A stretch of 64,000 nucleotides of DNA from CAIVPM01 sp964477265 (lineage in GTDB: Bacteria > Bacteroidota > Bacteroidia > Chitinophagales > Chitinophagaceae), in assembly GCA_964477265.1 (NCBI GenBank), contig CAYZDJ010000005.1:1-64000 (forward strand), written 5' to 3'. Of this stretch, positions 47,465 to 56,491 are shown piece after piece (positions within the stretch are counted from its first letter, which is position 1; each line of letters opens with the position of its first letter). A program made the position numbers and the translations under genes. The notes beneath the pieces were generated by a model. The model searched no databases, was not told the origin of the DNA, and saw only the letters and a list, made by a program, of their open reading frames with translations.

Positions 47465-48266
47465 TGGTAATAGCTTCTCTTGCTTCTGCAATGCTTTCAT
47501 CAAGCTGCAAAGATTTTTTATATAATGCTATAGCTTCTTCTTTGTTATTCATAGCTTCTTTGCATTTGGCTTGCCAGTAATACCCATCAGCATTTGCTGG
47601 GTTTACATTGGTTAATTGTTCAAATATTTTTAAAGCCTCATTATATTTTTTTTCATCAAAATAAATAAAGCCTTTTTCAAGATAGGCTTCTGCAAAATGA
47701 TAGTTATAACTTATACATTTATCAAACAATGATAGGGCTTTTTGTTTGTCATTAATTTTTGAATAATAAACTGCTTTGAAAAAAACTGCTTTATCATTGT
47801 AATCACCACCAGGATTATTTTTCATTATAACATCGCAAATAATTAAGGTGTTTGGATTTTTAGTAAGAGCAAATAAATCTGCCAATTCTAATAATGTCTC
47901 AGGTTTAGGATAAATTTTTGCTGCATAGTTAAATGCTTTAATAGCAGCAGCTGTGTCTTTAAGTTTATTGCAAAGTTTGCCACGTATAAACCAATAATCC
48001 TGAAACAGGCTATCAGTTGCAATTACTTTGTCCAAATGTTGCAATGCATCTTTATACAATCCAACACTATCAAGGATTTTAACAATATTTAATTGTAAAT
48101 CTATATTGCCTGTATCTTTTTTTGATTGTTCAATCAGGGCATTAATTGCTGCTGGAATTTTGGTTGTTTTGTTTAACGAATCTTTATTGGTAGCATCATT
48201 TTTCTTCACTTCATCTTTACAAGAAAATGCCACTGTAATTATAAATATGAAAACCAGTTTTTTCAT
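47445..48266 (-). CDS. TPR lipoprotein
   Basis: 273 aa. Lipobox AFSC (Cys16), so a membrane-anchored periplasmic or outer-membrane protein. About six TPR units, for example ALQHLDKVIATDSLFQDYWFIRGKLCNKL and ALKIFEQLTNVNPANADGYYWQAKCKEAM. The last codons (LTVKN, stop) are formed by the heptamer repeat. Probably a scaffold; partners unknown. Upstream of mlaE, perhaps co-transcribed. Confidence 0.84.
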   Translation of the reverse strand: MKKLVFIFIITVAFSCKDEVKKNDATNKDSLNKTTKIPAAINALIEQSKKDTGNIDLQLNIVKILDSVGLYKDALQHLDKVIATDSLFQDYWFIRGKLCNKLKDTAAAIKAFNYAAKIYPKPETLLELADLFALTKNPNTLIICDVIMKNNPGGDYNDKAVFFKAVYYSKINDKQKALSLFDKCISYNYHFAEAYLEKGFIYFDEKKYNEALKIFEQLTNVNPANADGYYWQAKCKEAMNNKEEAIALYKKSLQLDESIAEAREAITKLTVKN

Positions 48267-48301
48267 TTGTCAAAAATAGAAATGTAAATGTTAAAGGATG
48301 T

Positions 48302-48925
48302 TTAAATTTTCTTGCACCAGCATTTTTTGCCATCAACTACATCAACTGTAAAACCCATTACCTGCAAAAAATGTAAATGGCTTTTATTGGCAACCTCGCT
48401 ATACACAACCTGTTTAATGTTGCTTGATGTAAGGTACTTTTTTTCTTGTTCAAAAATAAACCTGCCCACTTTATAGTCCCTGTATTGAGGCACTGTGTAA
48501 TTTATTTGAACAGTTGCATTGCCTTTGCTGTCAATGGTTGCAATAAAAATATTGGCAATGCTTGCATCGCGTAAAACCACAAAGCAGATTTGCTGTTGCA
48601 GTGTTGGCTGGTATTGAAAGTCTGGAAAAAAATCTTTAACGTCTTTCTCGTAAAACTTTAAAAACTGACCAACAATTTTATCGTGCTGCTGTATAGGTAC
48701 ATACTGGAATTGCTCATTGGATTTTATCAACTTTAAAAGTTGGTAAATATTAATGCAAAGCAATACAGCATTGGCTATTATAATAGGCATTGCACCAATT
48801 AGCACACCATAAGCAATAAATATAATTTGCCCAATCATATTTATTATTCTAAACTTAAATGCCCCATTTACAATCAACGAAATAGCTAAAAAAAGCGATG
48901 CGATATATCCAACTAAAACTATCAT
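48302..48925 (-). CDS. membrane protein with YgjV-like N-terminus and GNAT-like C-terminus
   Basis: 207 aa. Residues 1-68 contain two to three hydrophobic helices resembling YgjV-type inner-membrane proteins (GYIASLFLAISLIVNGAFKFRIINMIGQIIFIAYGVLIGAMPIIIAN). Residues about 80-207 are soluble with alternating strands and helices and an ending like an acetyltransferase (PQYRDYKVGRFIFEQEK ... VANKSHLHFLQVMGFT). No catalytic residue can be assigned with confidence. Function unknown. Confidence 0.6.
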   Translation of the reverse strand: MIVLVGYIASLFLAISLIVNGAFKFRIINMIGQIIFIAYGVLIGAMPIIIANAVLLCINIYQLLKLIKSNEQFQYVPIQQHDKIVGQFLKFYEKDVKDFFPDFQYQPTLQQQICFVVLRDASIANIFIATIDSKGNATVQINYTVPQYRDYKVGRFIFEQEKKYLTSSNIKQVVYSEVANKSHLHFLQVMGFTVDVVDGKKCWCKKI

Positions 48926-49059
48926 TTTAAACCAATGTTTTTCTTTAAAAAAGTTTGCAATGGTAGTTTATTTCTACGCTCAATTCTGCAATAAATACTT
49001 CTCATTTTTTATACAGTAAATATTACACCCTATTTTTATCGCATCTAAACGATTTGCAA

Positions 49060-50055
49060 ATGAAAAAATATAGTGTTCAGGAAATTGCTGAAAAAATAAA
49101 TGGAGTATTGGTTGGTAATACATCAACATTAATAACCAGCCCAGAGCAATTGGAATATGCCAATGAAGAACAAATTACATTTATTGGAAACAAGAAGTTT
49201 ATAAAATTATGGGAAACCTCGAAAGCCTGTGCTGCTGTGGCTAATGAAGATATTGAAATTGAACCAACAGGGAACAGGGCAATCATAAAAGTTAAGAATG
49301 CAGATATTGCTATGTCTGCTATTCTGGATTTATACAATCCTGAACCTCCTGTTTTTGATGAAGCTATCCACAGCACAGCAGTTATTCATAATACCGTAAA
49401 AATGGGAAATAATTGTAGGGTAGGGGCAGGTTGTTATGTTGGTAAAAATGTAACGCTTGGAGATAATGTAACGTTATATCCTAATACAACTATTTTAGAT
49501 GATTGTAAAATAGGAAATAATACAACTATATGGAGTGGCACTGTTGTAAGAGAACGTTGCATTATTGGCAGCCATTGTATCATTCATCCTAATGCAACAA
49601 TTGGTGCAGATGGTTTTGGGTTTAGGCCAAGCCCTGATGGAAAAGGACTTGTGAAAATTACTCATATTGGAAATGTAATTATTGGTAATGGTGTTGAGAT
49701 TGGCAGCAGCACTTGCATTGACAGAGGTAAGTTTAGTGCAACTGTTGTAGGTGATGGTTGTAAATTGGATAACCTTGTGCAAATTGGTCACAATAGTAAA
49801 ATGGGGCGTTGTTGCATAATGGCAGGCAGCAGTGGTTTAGCTGGTTCTGTAACTTTGGGAGATGGCGTTGTTGTTGGTGGTGGTGCTTGTATTAGTGATC
49901 ATGTAACACTTGGAAATGGTGTACAGGTAGGTGGTGCAAGTGGTGTAATAAATAATTTTGAGGATGGTAAAAAAATATTGGGTTATCCTGCAATTGATGC
50001 AAGAGACCAGATGAAGCAATGGGTTATGATAAGAAAGCTTGCAAAAGAATCTTAA
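49060..50055 (+). CDS. lpxD: UDP-3-O-acylglucosamine N-acyltransferase
   Basis: 331 aa from ATG 49060 (MKKYSVQEIAEKI); the TTG at 49054 is two codons upstream. Third step of lipid A synthesis: adds the N-linked 3-hydroxyacyl chain. Seen: N-terminal uridine-binding region (ITSPEQLEYANEEQITFIGNKKF), then left-handed beta-helix hexapeptides with the catalytic His in VQIGHNSKMG (about 238), and IGADGFGFRPS. Standard length. No fabZ, lpxC or lpxA adjacent. Confidence 0.95.
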   Translation: MKKYSVQEIAEKINGVLVGNTSTLITSPEQLEYANEEQITFIGNKKFIKLWETSKACAAVANEDIEIEPTGNRAIIKVKNADIAMSAILDLYNPEPPVFDEAIHSTAVIHNTVKMGNNCRVGAGCYVGKNVTLGDNVTLYPNTTILDDCKIGNNTTIWSGTVVRERCIIGSHCIIHPNATIGADGFGFRPSPDGKGLVKITHIGNVIIGNGVEIGSSTCIDRGKFSATVVGDGCKLDNLVQIGHNSKMGRCCIMAGSSGLAGSVTLGDGVVVGGGACISDHVTLGNGVQVGGASGVINNFEDGKKILGYPAIDARDQMKQWVMIRKLAKES

Positions 50056-50138
50056 CTATACAGGAACAACTTTGGCGGAAAATCAAAACTTAAAAAAATG
50101 TAAAAAGCTGCAACTATGTGCACATTGGCATTGTTTTT

Positions 50139-50168
50139 TTGCTAAAGCCAATTGCAATGCTATTTTTG
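50139..50168 (+). promoter_or_regulatory. -33/-7 promoter of the 50185 gene
   Basis: TTG (50139-50141), 19 nt, TATTTTTG (50161-50168): full consensus match. Leader to the ATG at 50185 is about 12 nt. Confidence 0.75.
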
Positions 50169-50184
50169 ACGCAACTTCTTACAA

Positions 50185-51030
50185 ATGAAAAAGCAATTTT
50201 CTATTTTATTTATACTTCTATTTTTCTTTATTGTCAATGTTTTCAGCCAATTTTATTACAGCGATATTGTAAGTGTAAAAAACACCAATACGAATTATTC
50301 GTTACATAAAGCTAATAAAGTAAAATCTATAACAGTTAAAAATGTAACACAACAAACTGAAGATGAAAATGCCTTTGCCATAAAGGAAATATTTAAAAAA
50401 AACTGGCAGGAAAAAGTTACACAAGCCAATTTGCCAAATGGTAGTGAGCGGACTTTTACAACTACTTTTAGTAATGATAAAATTGCCCGTAAAGATGATG
50501 ATGGATTGAATGTAAATTCATTGATTCGTTATGAGTATGATGCGAATAGCAGGCTTACTGCTATTCGTACTTCGAGTGTTGATACAAGTGCTGAGTTTAG
50601 TGATGGCTTTTTTGAAAAGCATTTGTTTTATTATGATGCACAGGGCATACCAACCAAAATGTTTAAAATAAAAAACAATACAGATACCACAACTGTTTTA
50701 TTTATAAAAGATGAAGTAAACAATATTGGTGAGGAACGATGGTATAGAAAAAATGAGTTGATTGAGACTTATTACTATTATTACAATGAAAAAAAGCAGT
50801 TGACTGATATAGTAAGGTTTAATGCTAAGTATGAAAAAATGTTGCCTGAATTTTTGTTTGAATACAATGAAAATAATCAGGTAATGCAAATGACACAAAT
50901 ACCTTTTGGTAGTAGTAATTATACTGTTACAAAATATACTTACGATGAAAAAGGTTTAAAAACACTAGAAAAAATTTTTACTAAACGTGGAGATTTACTG
51001 AATAAGATTGAATATGTATATGAGTTTTAA
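50185..51030 (+). CDS. exported protein with YD-repeat-like segments
   Basis: 281 aa. Signal peptide MKKQFSILFILLFFFIVNVFSQ. The mature part has several YD-like strands: IRYEYDANSRLTAIRT, HLFYYDAQGIPTKMFKI, YYYYNEKKQLTDIVRF, FEYNENNQVMQMTQI, KYTYDEKGLKTLEKIF, KIEYVYEF. YD/RHS-like repeats form a beta-sheet shell in large toxins; this small exported version in Bacteroidota is of unknown role. Single gene. Confidence 0.75.
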   Translation: MKKQFSILFILLFFFIVNVFSQFYYSDIVSVKNTNTNYSLHKANKVKSITVKNVTQQTEDENAFAIKEIFKKNWQEKVTQANLPNGSERTFTTTFSNDKIARKDDDGLNVNSLIRYEYDANSRLTAIRTSSVDTSAEFSDGFFEKHLFYYDAQGIPTKMFKIKNNTDTTTVLFIKDEVNNIGEERWYRKNELIETYYYYYNEKKQLTDIVRFNAKYEKMLPEFLFEYNENNQVMQMTQIPFGSSNYTVTKYTYDEKGLKTLEKIFTKRGDLLNKIEYVYEF

Positions 51031-51092
51031 TTTAATCAATATATAAATGTTCAATATGAATTACTCAAATTATAATTAACCAAATAAAAAGA

Positions 51093-51905
51093 ATGGATTT
51101 ACAAAAACTAATTGCAGAAGCCTGGGAAAACAGGGAGCTTTTAAAAGATGAAACTTATGCTAATGCTGTGCGTGCAGTAATTGAAGAAGTTGATAAAGGA
51201 AGATTAAGAACTGCTTATCCAACTGAAACAAAATGGCAAGTAAATGAGTGGGTTAAACAAGCAATACTTTTATACTTTGCCATACAACCCATGCAAACAT
51301 GGAATGTTGAGCCATTTGAGTTTTATGATAAAATGTTGTTGAAAAAAGATTATGCAGGTTTAGGCGTGCGTGCAGTGCCGCATGCTGTTGCACGTTATGG
51401 TGCTTATCTTGCAAAAAGTGTGGTGCTTATGCCAAGTTATGTAAACATTGGTGCTTATGTAGATGAAGGAACAATGGTTGACACATGGGCAACTGTGGGT
51501 AGTTGTGCACAAATTGGCAAGCATGTGCATTTAAGTGGAGGAGTGGGTATTGGTGGAGTTTTAGAGCCATTGCAAGCTACACCAGTTATTGTTGAAGATG
51601 GCTGCTTTATAGGCAGCAGATGTATTGTTGTTGAGGGAGTGGTTGTTGAAAAAGAAGCTGTATTAGGTGCAAATGTTGTATTGACACAAAGCACAAAAAT
51701 TATTGATGTTACCGGCGATACTCCAATTGAATATAGAGGAAGGGTACCTGCAAGAAGTGTGGTGATTCCTGGTAGCTATAAAAAACAATTTCCAGCAGGA
51801 GAATACCAGGTTGGCTGTGCATTGATAATTGGCCAGCGTAAAGCAAGTACTAATTTAAAAACAAGCTTGAATGATGCTTTAAGAGATTTTAATGTAAGCG
51901 TTTAG
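51093..51905 (+). CDS. dapD: tetrahydrodipicolinate N-succinyltransferase
   Basis: 270 aa. Succinylase step of the lysine/diaminopimelate pathway, using succinyl-CoA. Seen: N-terminal helical part (LIAEAWENRELLKDETYANAVRAVIEEVDKG), FEFYDKMLLKKDYAGLGVRAVPHAVARYGAYLAKSVVLMPSYVNIGAYVDEGTMVDTWATVGSCAQIGKHVHLSGGVGIGGVLEPLQATPVIVEDGCFIGSR, the DapD hexapeptide core. Length and order are standard. So the organism likely makes DAP via the succinylase branch. Confidence 0.97.
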   Translation: MDLQKLIAEAWENRELLKDETYANAVRAVIEEVDKGRLRTAYPTETKWQVNEWVKQAILLYFAIQPMQTWNVEPFEFYDKMLLKKDYAGLGVRAVPHAVARYGAYLAKSVVLMPSYVNIGAYVDEGTMVDTWATVGSCAQIGKHVHLSGGVGIGGVLEPLQATPVIVEDGCFIGSRCIVVEGVVVEKEAVLGANVVLTQSTKIIDVTGDTPIEYRGRVPARSVVIPGSYKKQFPAGEYQVGCALIIGQRKASTNLKTSLNDALRDFNVSV

Positions 51906-51913
51906 TTGATTAT

Positions 51914-51927
51914 AAATTAGAAATTAA
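51914..51927. repeat. AAATTAG heptamer pair before the 51941 gene
   Basis: aaattag aaattaa; the complement of the CTAATTT unit of the array at 52511, so this gene is bracketed by inverted heptamers. Confidence 0.6.
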
Positions 51928-51940
51928 AAATGGATTTAAT

Positions 51941-52410
51941 ATGCTTAAAGATATTTTTCAAAAACAATTCAAATTTGATTTTGCTTACTTGAAATTTATG
52001 TGGAAAGCAAATTTCGTGATAGGCTTTGTTGTTTTATTTTTATGTTTTTTAATAAGATTTTTTATAGGTATTGATTATGATTTTACATTGAATGCCACTC
52101 ACATTAAATGGAGTGCAATTTTCCCTATTAGTGTTATTGTGTTTGGATATTTAAGTAAGAAAAAAATGAATAATATTGATAGGCAAAATACATTAGAAGA
52201 TAAAGTGAAATTGTATGGTCAAGCATTAAGAACAAGAGAAGCTCCATATATGTTTCTTTATGCATTTTGTTTGGTTACTTTTTTAAAACATGGACGAATA
52301 TTCTATTTCTCTTTTAGTGCTTTTATGTGGTTACTTCAATTCGTTTCATATCCAAATAAAAAAAGCATTGCTCAAAAGCTGCAACTAACCCAAGAAGAAA
52401 AACAGATTTT
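51941..52410 (+). CDS. uncharacterised membrane protein, 3' end lost in assembly gap
   Basis: At least 156 aa; the frame runs into 100 N. Two hydrophobic helices in the first 70 residues (NFVIGFVVLFLCFLIRFFIGI; AIFPISVIVFGYLSKKK) and two more around 105-145 (APYMFLYAFCLVTFLKHGRIFYFSFSAFMWLLQF). The ending SYPNKKSIAQKLQLTQEEKQ suggests a stop soon after the gap starts. No family recognised. Confidence 0.7.
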
Positions 52411-52510
52411 NNNNNNNNNNNNNNNNNNNNNNNNNNNNNNNNNNNNNNNNNNNNNNNNNNNNNNNNNNNNNNNNNNNNNNNNNNNNNNNNNNNNNNNNNN
52501 NNNNNNNNNN
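52411..52510. other. assembly gap (100 N) at a heptamer array
   Basis: Placeholder gap; the right flank begins directly inside the CTAATTT array, so the repeat itself probably broke the assembly. Confidence 0.9.
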
Positions 52511-52573
52511 CTAATTTCTAATTTCTAATTTCTAATTTCTAATTTCTAATTTCTAATTTCTAATTTCTAATTA
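52511..52573. repeat. CTAATTT heptamer array (about nine copies, left end in the gap)
   Basis: Eight exact ctaattt units in a row, then a decayed ctaatta. True copy number is unknown because the left end is in the N run. The same word occurs, rotated, inside ftsK at 13794. Confidence 0.93.
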
Positions 52574-52580
52574 TTTAACA

Positions 52581-53168
52581 ATATTATTCCTCGAAAACGT
52601 ACTTGACTGGTTTGTAAAATTAGACAAGCAAATTTTCTTATTCATTAATCAAACGCTTGCCAATCCTGTATTTGATGCTGTAATGCCAGTTTTAAGAAAT
52701 GTAAATACCTGGATTCCATTATATGTTTTACTTTTATATATTGCTATAAAAAAATATGGAAAAAATGGTTGGCTTTGGGTATTGTGTGTATTAGCAACAG
52801 TTTTGATAACAGACCAATTAAGTGCACATGTTATTAAACCTTTGGTACAGCGTGACAGGCCCTATTTGGATGCAACTTTTTCTGCACAGGTTCGTTTGCT
52901 GTTAAGCAATTTCAATCGTGGATACAGCTTTGTTTCTTCTCATGCAACTAACCATTTTGGCATAGCCATATTTTTTATTTCAACATTGCCTGCAATAAAA
53001 AAGTATAAGTATTGGTTTATTGGCTGGGCTGCATTTGTGTGCTTTGCACAGGTTTATGTTGGCTTGCATTACCCTATAGATGTATTATGTGGTGCGGTTT
53101 TGGGCATATTTATTGGTAAAATAACTGCGTATTTTTTCAATAAAAATATTCACAAACTTGTGCGATAG
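52581..53168 (+). CDS. PAP2-family phosphatase, start codon unclear
   Basis: About 195 aa. Seen: KPLVQRDRPY (motif KX6RP), SFVSSHATNHFG (PSGH-like motif) and YVGLHYPIDVLCGAVLGIFIG (SRX5HX3D-like motif), plus 4-5 membrane helices. It dephosphorylates lipid pyrophosphates or phosphatidic acid. The first ATG is 52683, but in-frame sequence upstream of it (FLENVLDWFVKLDKQIFLFINQTLANPVFDAV) is the conserved PAP2 N-terminus. No ATG, GTG or TTG occurs in that upstream stretch back to the stop at 52554, so I mark 52581 (ATA) as an approximate start. The CTAATTT array lies directly upstream and may have eroded the original start. Confidence 0.78.
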   Translation: MLFLENVLDWFVKLDKQIFLFINQTLANPVFDAVMPVLRNVNTWIPLYVLLLYIAIKKYGKNGWLWVLCVLATVLITDQLSAHVIKPLVQRDRPYLDATFSAQVRLLLSNFNRGYSFVSSHATNHFGIAIFFISTLPAIKKYKYWFIGWAAFVCFAQVYVGLHYPIDVLCGAVLGIFIGKITAYFFNKNIHKLVR

Positions 53169-53209
53169 TGATTTTTTAAGTTACATTGCATTACCTTAAC
53201 CCAACATTA

Positions 53210-54403
53210 ATGTTTACTAAAACTATACATAAAAAAATATTTATTGGTTTATCTGTATTTCTTGTTTTGTGTTTTTCACAAAAAGCATTTTCACAAAAAG
53301 AGAAACACCAGATTGCCGTTTTTGTTCCTGTCTATTTGGATGGGGCTTTTGATGGTAACACTTTTAAAATATGGGACAATAGGCTTCCTAAAGAAATGTT
53401 GCCAGGTTTAGAGTTTTATAATGGTGTAATGATTGCAATTGATTCTTTGAAAAAAATTGCAGGTACTGGCAACCTTTATGTTAAAATTTACGACTATAAG
53501 AGTAAGGGAAATTCCTTAAGCGAAATTTTAACGAAAGACAGTAATGCTTTGGGTTCTGCAAAAGTTATGATTGCTTCGTTTAATAATCGTTCAGACATTA
53601 AAATTCTAGCCGATTATGCCAAACAAAAAAACATACCACTCATATCTGCTACTTATCCTAATGATGGTGGCATTTCCAATAATCCTGATTTCTTTTTACT
53701 CAATCCAACTTTGCTTACTCACTGCAAAGCTTTGTACGATTATCTTCAAAAGCGTCATACATTAAGTAATAAACTCGTATATGTAACTCGGACTGGAAGT
53801 TTTGAAAGTATGGTAAATGGATATTTTAAAGAATTTGATGCTGAAAAAAAATTGGGTATTGAGCCAATTGTTTTAACAGATACTTTTTACAGTAACCAAG
53901 TTGTTAAAAACCTTGACAGCACTAAACAAAATATTATTTTTTGTGCAACAGTTAATGAAACATTTGCATTAAGAATAGCATCTGTAATTGCAGCTCAAAA
54001 AAAATATAAAACTACATTAATAGGTATGCCAACCTGGGAGACTTTAAAAGGGTTGGATAAAAATGAATATAAAGGGATTGAGTTTGTTTATACATCGCCA
54101 TACAATTATTCTAAGTCAAATGAGTTGGTTGCCAGTTTAACAAAAACATACAATGATAAATTTTTTGTAAAGCCAGGCGATATGTTTTTTAAAGGCTATG
54201 AAACTATGATGCGTTTGGGTAAGACAGTAAGCATTTATGGGGCAAATGCCATTCAGCTATTTAGTGATGATATGTTTAAAGTTATTAATTCTATTGACAT
54301 TCAGCCAATTTATAACAAAGATATTGCTACACAAATTGATTATTACGAAAACAAAAAACTATATTTTATCAAAAAGCTGGATGGTGTTTGTAAAGCAGAG
54401 TAA
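53210..54403 (+). CDS. exported type I periplasmic-binding-fold protein (LivK-like)
   Basis: 397 aa from ATG 53210 (signal peptide MFTKTIHKKIFIGLSVFLVLCFSQKAFS). The ORF can start at TTG 53186 but the signal fits the ATG. Mature part has the type 1 periplasmic binding protein layout: IAVFVPVYLDGAFDG, LEFYNGVMIAIDSLKK, VKIYDYKSKG, VMIASFNNRSDIKILADYAKQKNIPLISATYP, and FFKGYETMMRLGKT. In Bacteroidota such proteins are not always linked to a transporter; no ABC genes are adjacent. Ligand unknown. Confidence 0.8.
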   Translation: MFTKTIHKKIFIGLSVFLVLCFSQKAFSQKEKHQIAVFVPVYLDGAFDGNTFKIWDNRLPKEMLPGLEFYNGVMIAIDSLKKIAGTGNLYVKIYDYKSKGNSLSEILTKDSNALGSAKVMIASFNNRSDIKILADYAKQKNIPLISATYPNDGGISNNPDFFLLNPTLLTHCKALYDYLQKRHTLSNKLVYVTRTGSFESMVNGYFKEFDAEKKLGIEPIVLTDTFYSNQVVKNLDSTKQNIIFCATVNETFALRIASVIAAQKKYKTTLIGMPTWETLKGLDKNEYKGIEFVYTSPYNYSKSNELVASLTKTYNDKFFVKPGDMFFKGYETMMRLGKTVSIYGANAIQLFSDDMFKVINSIDIQPIYNKDIATQIDYYENKKLYFIKKLDGVCKAE

Positions 54404-54411
54404 ATAAAGCT

Positions 54412-55119
54412 TTAAACAAGTTTAGCTTCAAATATTTTTTCAAAATTGTTCTTCACTTTCTCTTTTACTTCATTCATTTCAACCTTGTAACCCAATTCTT
54501 TTTCAAGGCTTGTTACTTGCTTGTTTACAATGCCACAAGGCACAATATTATTAAAGTAACTTAAATCGGTATTTACATTAAATGCAAATCCATGTATGGT
54601 CACCCATCTGCTGCACTTAATACCTATTGCACAAATTTTTCTTTCCTTCCCTTTTAGTCCAACATCAAGCCACACACCAGTTTCACCTTTACTTCTATCT
54701 CCCTTTAAACCATATTCTGCCATGGTAGTAATAATGGTTTCTTCTATGCTACGCAAATACCAACCAAGGTCTGTTTTAAAATTATCAAGATCTAAAATAG
54801 GATAGCCAACCAATTGCTCCAATCCATGAAAAGTAATATCACCACCACGATTAATATGAAAATAATCTATCTTTTGCTTAAATAATTCATTGGCACTAAT
54901 CAGCACATTTTCTTCATTACCATTTTTGCCTAAAGTATATACAGGCAAGTGTTCTACAAAAAGTAAATAGTTGGTAGTATTAGTTTTTAAAGCATCATTT
55001 TCTAATTCTCTATTAGCTGTTTTAATATCTACATTTTGTTTTAAAAGCGTTTCCTGATAATCCCATACTTCTTTATATGGTTGTGTGCCTAAATCTTTAA
55101 AAATAACTTGCTGCATCAT
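54412..55119 (-). CDS. lipB: lipoyl(octanoyl) transferase
   Basis: 235 aa. Moves octanoyl from ACP to lipoyl domains, first step of lipoate assembly. Seen: EHLPVYTLGKNG, HINRGGDITFHGLEQLVGYPILDL (conserved RGGDxTxHG), KICAIGIKCSRWVTIHGFAFNVN, and the catalytic Cys in IVPCGIVNKQVTSLEKELG. Standard length plus a short tail. lipA is not in this window. Confidence 0.96.
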   Translation of the reverse strand: MMQQVIFKDLGTQPYKEVWDYQETLLKQNVDIKTANRELENDALKTNTTNYLLFVEHLPVYTLGKNGNEENVLISANELFKQKIDYFHINRGGDITFHGLEQLVGYPILDLDNFKTDLGWYLRSIEETIITTMAEYGLKGDRSKGETGVWLDVGLKGKERKICAIGIKCSRWVTIHGFAFNVNTDLSYFNNIVPCGIVNKQVTSLEKELGYKVEMNEVKEKVKNNFEKIFEAKLV

Positions 55120-55149
55120 GCAAAATTTAAAAGTACTTTTTATAATAAT

Positions 55150-56397
55150 TTATCCATTTTCTTCCCAAACCTTTACCAGCTCTACTAAAGTCTCAACAGA
55201 TTTTTCCATATCGCTAACACCAATCCATTCATGTTTGCTGTGTATAGCCTGCATGCCTGTAAAAATATTAGGGCATGGCAAACCCATAAAACTCAACCTG
55301 CTTCCATCAGTTCCACCACGTATTGGTTCTTTAATAACCTTTAACCCAACACGCTCAAATGCAGTAATGGCATTGGTTACAACCTGCGGATGCTGGTCTA
55401 AAATTTCCTTCATATTCCTGTATTGCTCCTTAATCTCAAAGTTCATCGTAGCGTTGAGATAATTGCTCAAAATCTTGTCAGCAATGGCTTTAAGGCGTTC
55501 TTCATATTTTACTAAATCACTTGTTTCAAAGCTTCTTATTATAAAATCAACACTTGCTTTTTCTGCAATACCATCAATACGTAAAGGATGCACAAAGCCT
55601 TCGCGTTGTTCTGTAGTTTCAGGGCTCCATTCATTTTTTGGCAAGGCAGCAATAATATCTGCAATAATTTTTACGGCATTGACCATAATGTTTTTTGCGG
55701 CACCAGGATGTGCTGAAACACCAGTAATGGTAATACTTACAGCGTCTGCACTAAAAGTTTCATCTTCAAAGCAACCCAATTCACCACTGTCCAAAGTATA
55801 GCCAAAATCTGCGTTCAGTTTCTTCATGTCAAGCTTGGCAGTACCCATTCCAATTTCTTCATCTGGTGTAAATAAAATTTTAATGGTGCCATGTTTTACC
55901 TGTGGATTTTGTATCAGGTAATTTGCCATGTCTATAATAACAGCCACTCCACTTTTATCATCTGCACCAAGCAGCGTTAATCCACTTGCAGTAATAATAT
56001 CTTTTCCAATAAAGTTTTTTAAATAAGGATATTTTGTTGTGGTAATAATTTGCGTTGTGTCGTCTGGCAACACAATATCCTGCCCAGTATAATCTTTATG
56101 TAAAATAGGCTTCACATTTTCTCCACTGCAATCACTTGTAGTATCAACGTGGCTGCAAAAACAAATTGTAGGAATTTGCTTTTCAGTATTAGAAGGAATA
56201 GTTGCATATACATAACCAAACTCATCAGCTTCAGCATCTGTAATACCTATATTTATTAACTCCTGTGCTAACAGCTTACTTAAATCTTTTTGCTTTTCAG
56301 TTGATGGATGTGTATTGCTTAAAGCATTGCTTTGAGTATCTATTTGTACATAGCGAAGAAACCTTTCTGTAACGGTATGGTTATAATTTGCAAGCAT
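55150..56397 (-). CDS. pepT: peptidase T (aminotripeptidase)
   Basis: 415 aa from ATG 56397 (MLANYNHTVTERFLRYVQIDTQS); 12 more ORF codons upstream are unlikely and run into a hairpin. Zinc M20B peptidase that removes the N-terminal residue of tripeptides. Seen: FCSHVDTTSDCSG (first metal His, Asp), LLGADDKSGVAV (bridging Asp), FTPDEEIGMG (catalytic Glu and metal Glu), DSGELGCFEDETF, and IHSKHEWIGVSDM (last His). Complete metal set. Confidence 0.95.
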   Translation of the reverse strand: MLANYNHTVTERFLRYVQIDTQSNALSNTHPSTEKQKDLSKLLAQELINIGITDAEADEFGYVYATIPSNTEKQIPTICFCSHVDTTSDCSGENVKPILHKDYTGQDIVLPDDTTQIITTTKYPYLKNFIGKDIITASGLTLLGADDKSGVAVIIDMANYLIQNPQVKHGTIKILFTPDEEIGMGTAKLDMKKLNADFGYTLDSGELGCFEDETFSADAVSITITGVSAHPGAAKNIMVNAVKIIADIIAALPKNEWSPETTEQREGFVHPLRIDGIAEKASVDFIIRSFETSDLVKYEERLKAIADKILSNYLNATMNFEIKEQYRNMKEILDQHPQVVTNAITAFERVGLKVIKEPIRGGTDGSRLSFMGLPCPNIFTGMQAIHSKHEWIGVSDMEKSVETLVELVKVWEENG

Positions 56398-56428
56398 AAA
56401 ATTGTTTTGGCAAATAAAAGAATTGATA

Positions 56429-56480
56429 GCCACAGATGCACAGATTACTTTTCAAAAAATTAAATCTGTGTATCTGTGGC
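56429..56480. repeat. long hairpin repeat (GCCACAGATGCACAGAT family)
   Basis: GCCACAGATGCACAGATT (56429-56446) and AATCTGTGTATCTGTGGC (56463-56480) pair over 18 bp with one mismatch; 16-nt loop. It lies after the rlmH stop, and a T-rich stretch follows on the plus side. It is related to the hairpin at 63185-63239. Confidence 0.85.
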
Positions 56481-56491
56481 AATTTTTTTAA

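Noticed and set aside
51914..52573. An insertion sequence bracketed by inverted repeats
   Set aside because: The enclosed gene is a membrane protein with no transposase motifs; kept only as a possible invertible segment.
53210..54403. Substrate-binding protein of an ABC amino-acid transporter
   Set aside because: No permease or ATPase genes adjoin it, so the transporter role is not supported; reported as fold only.
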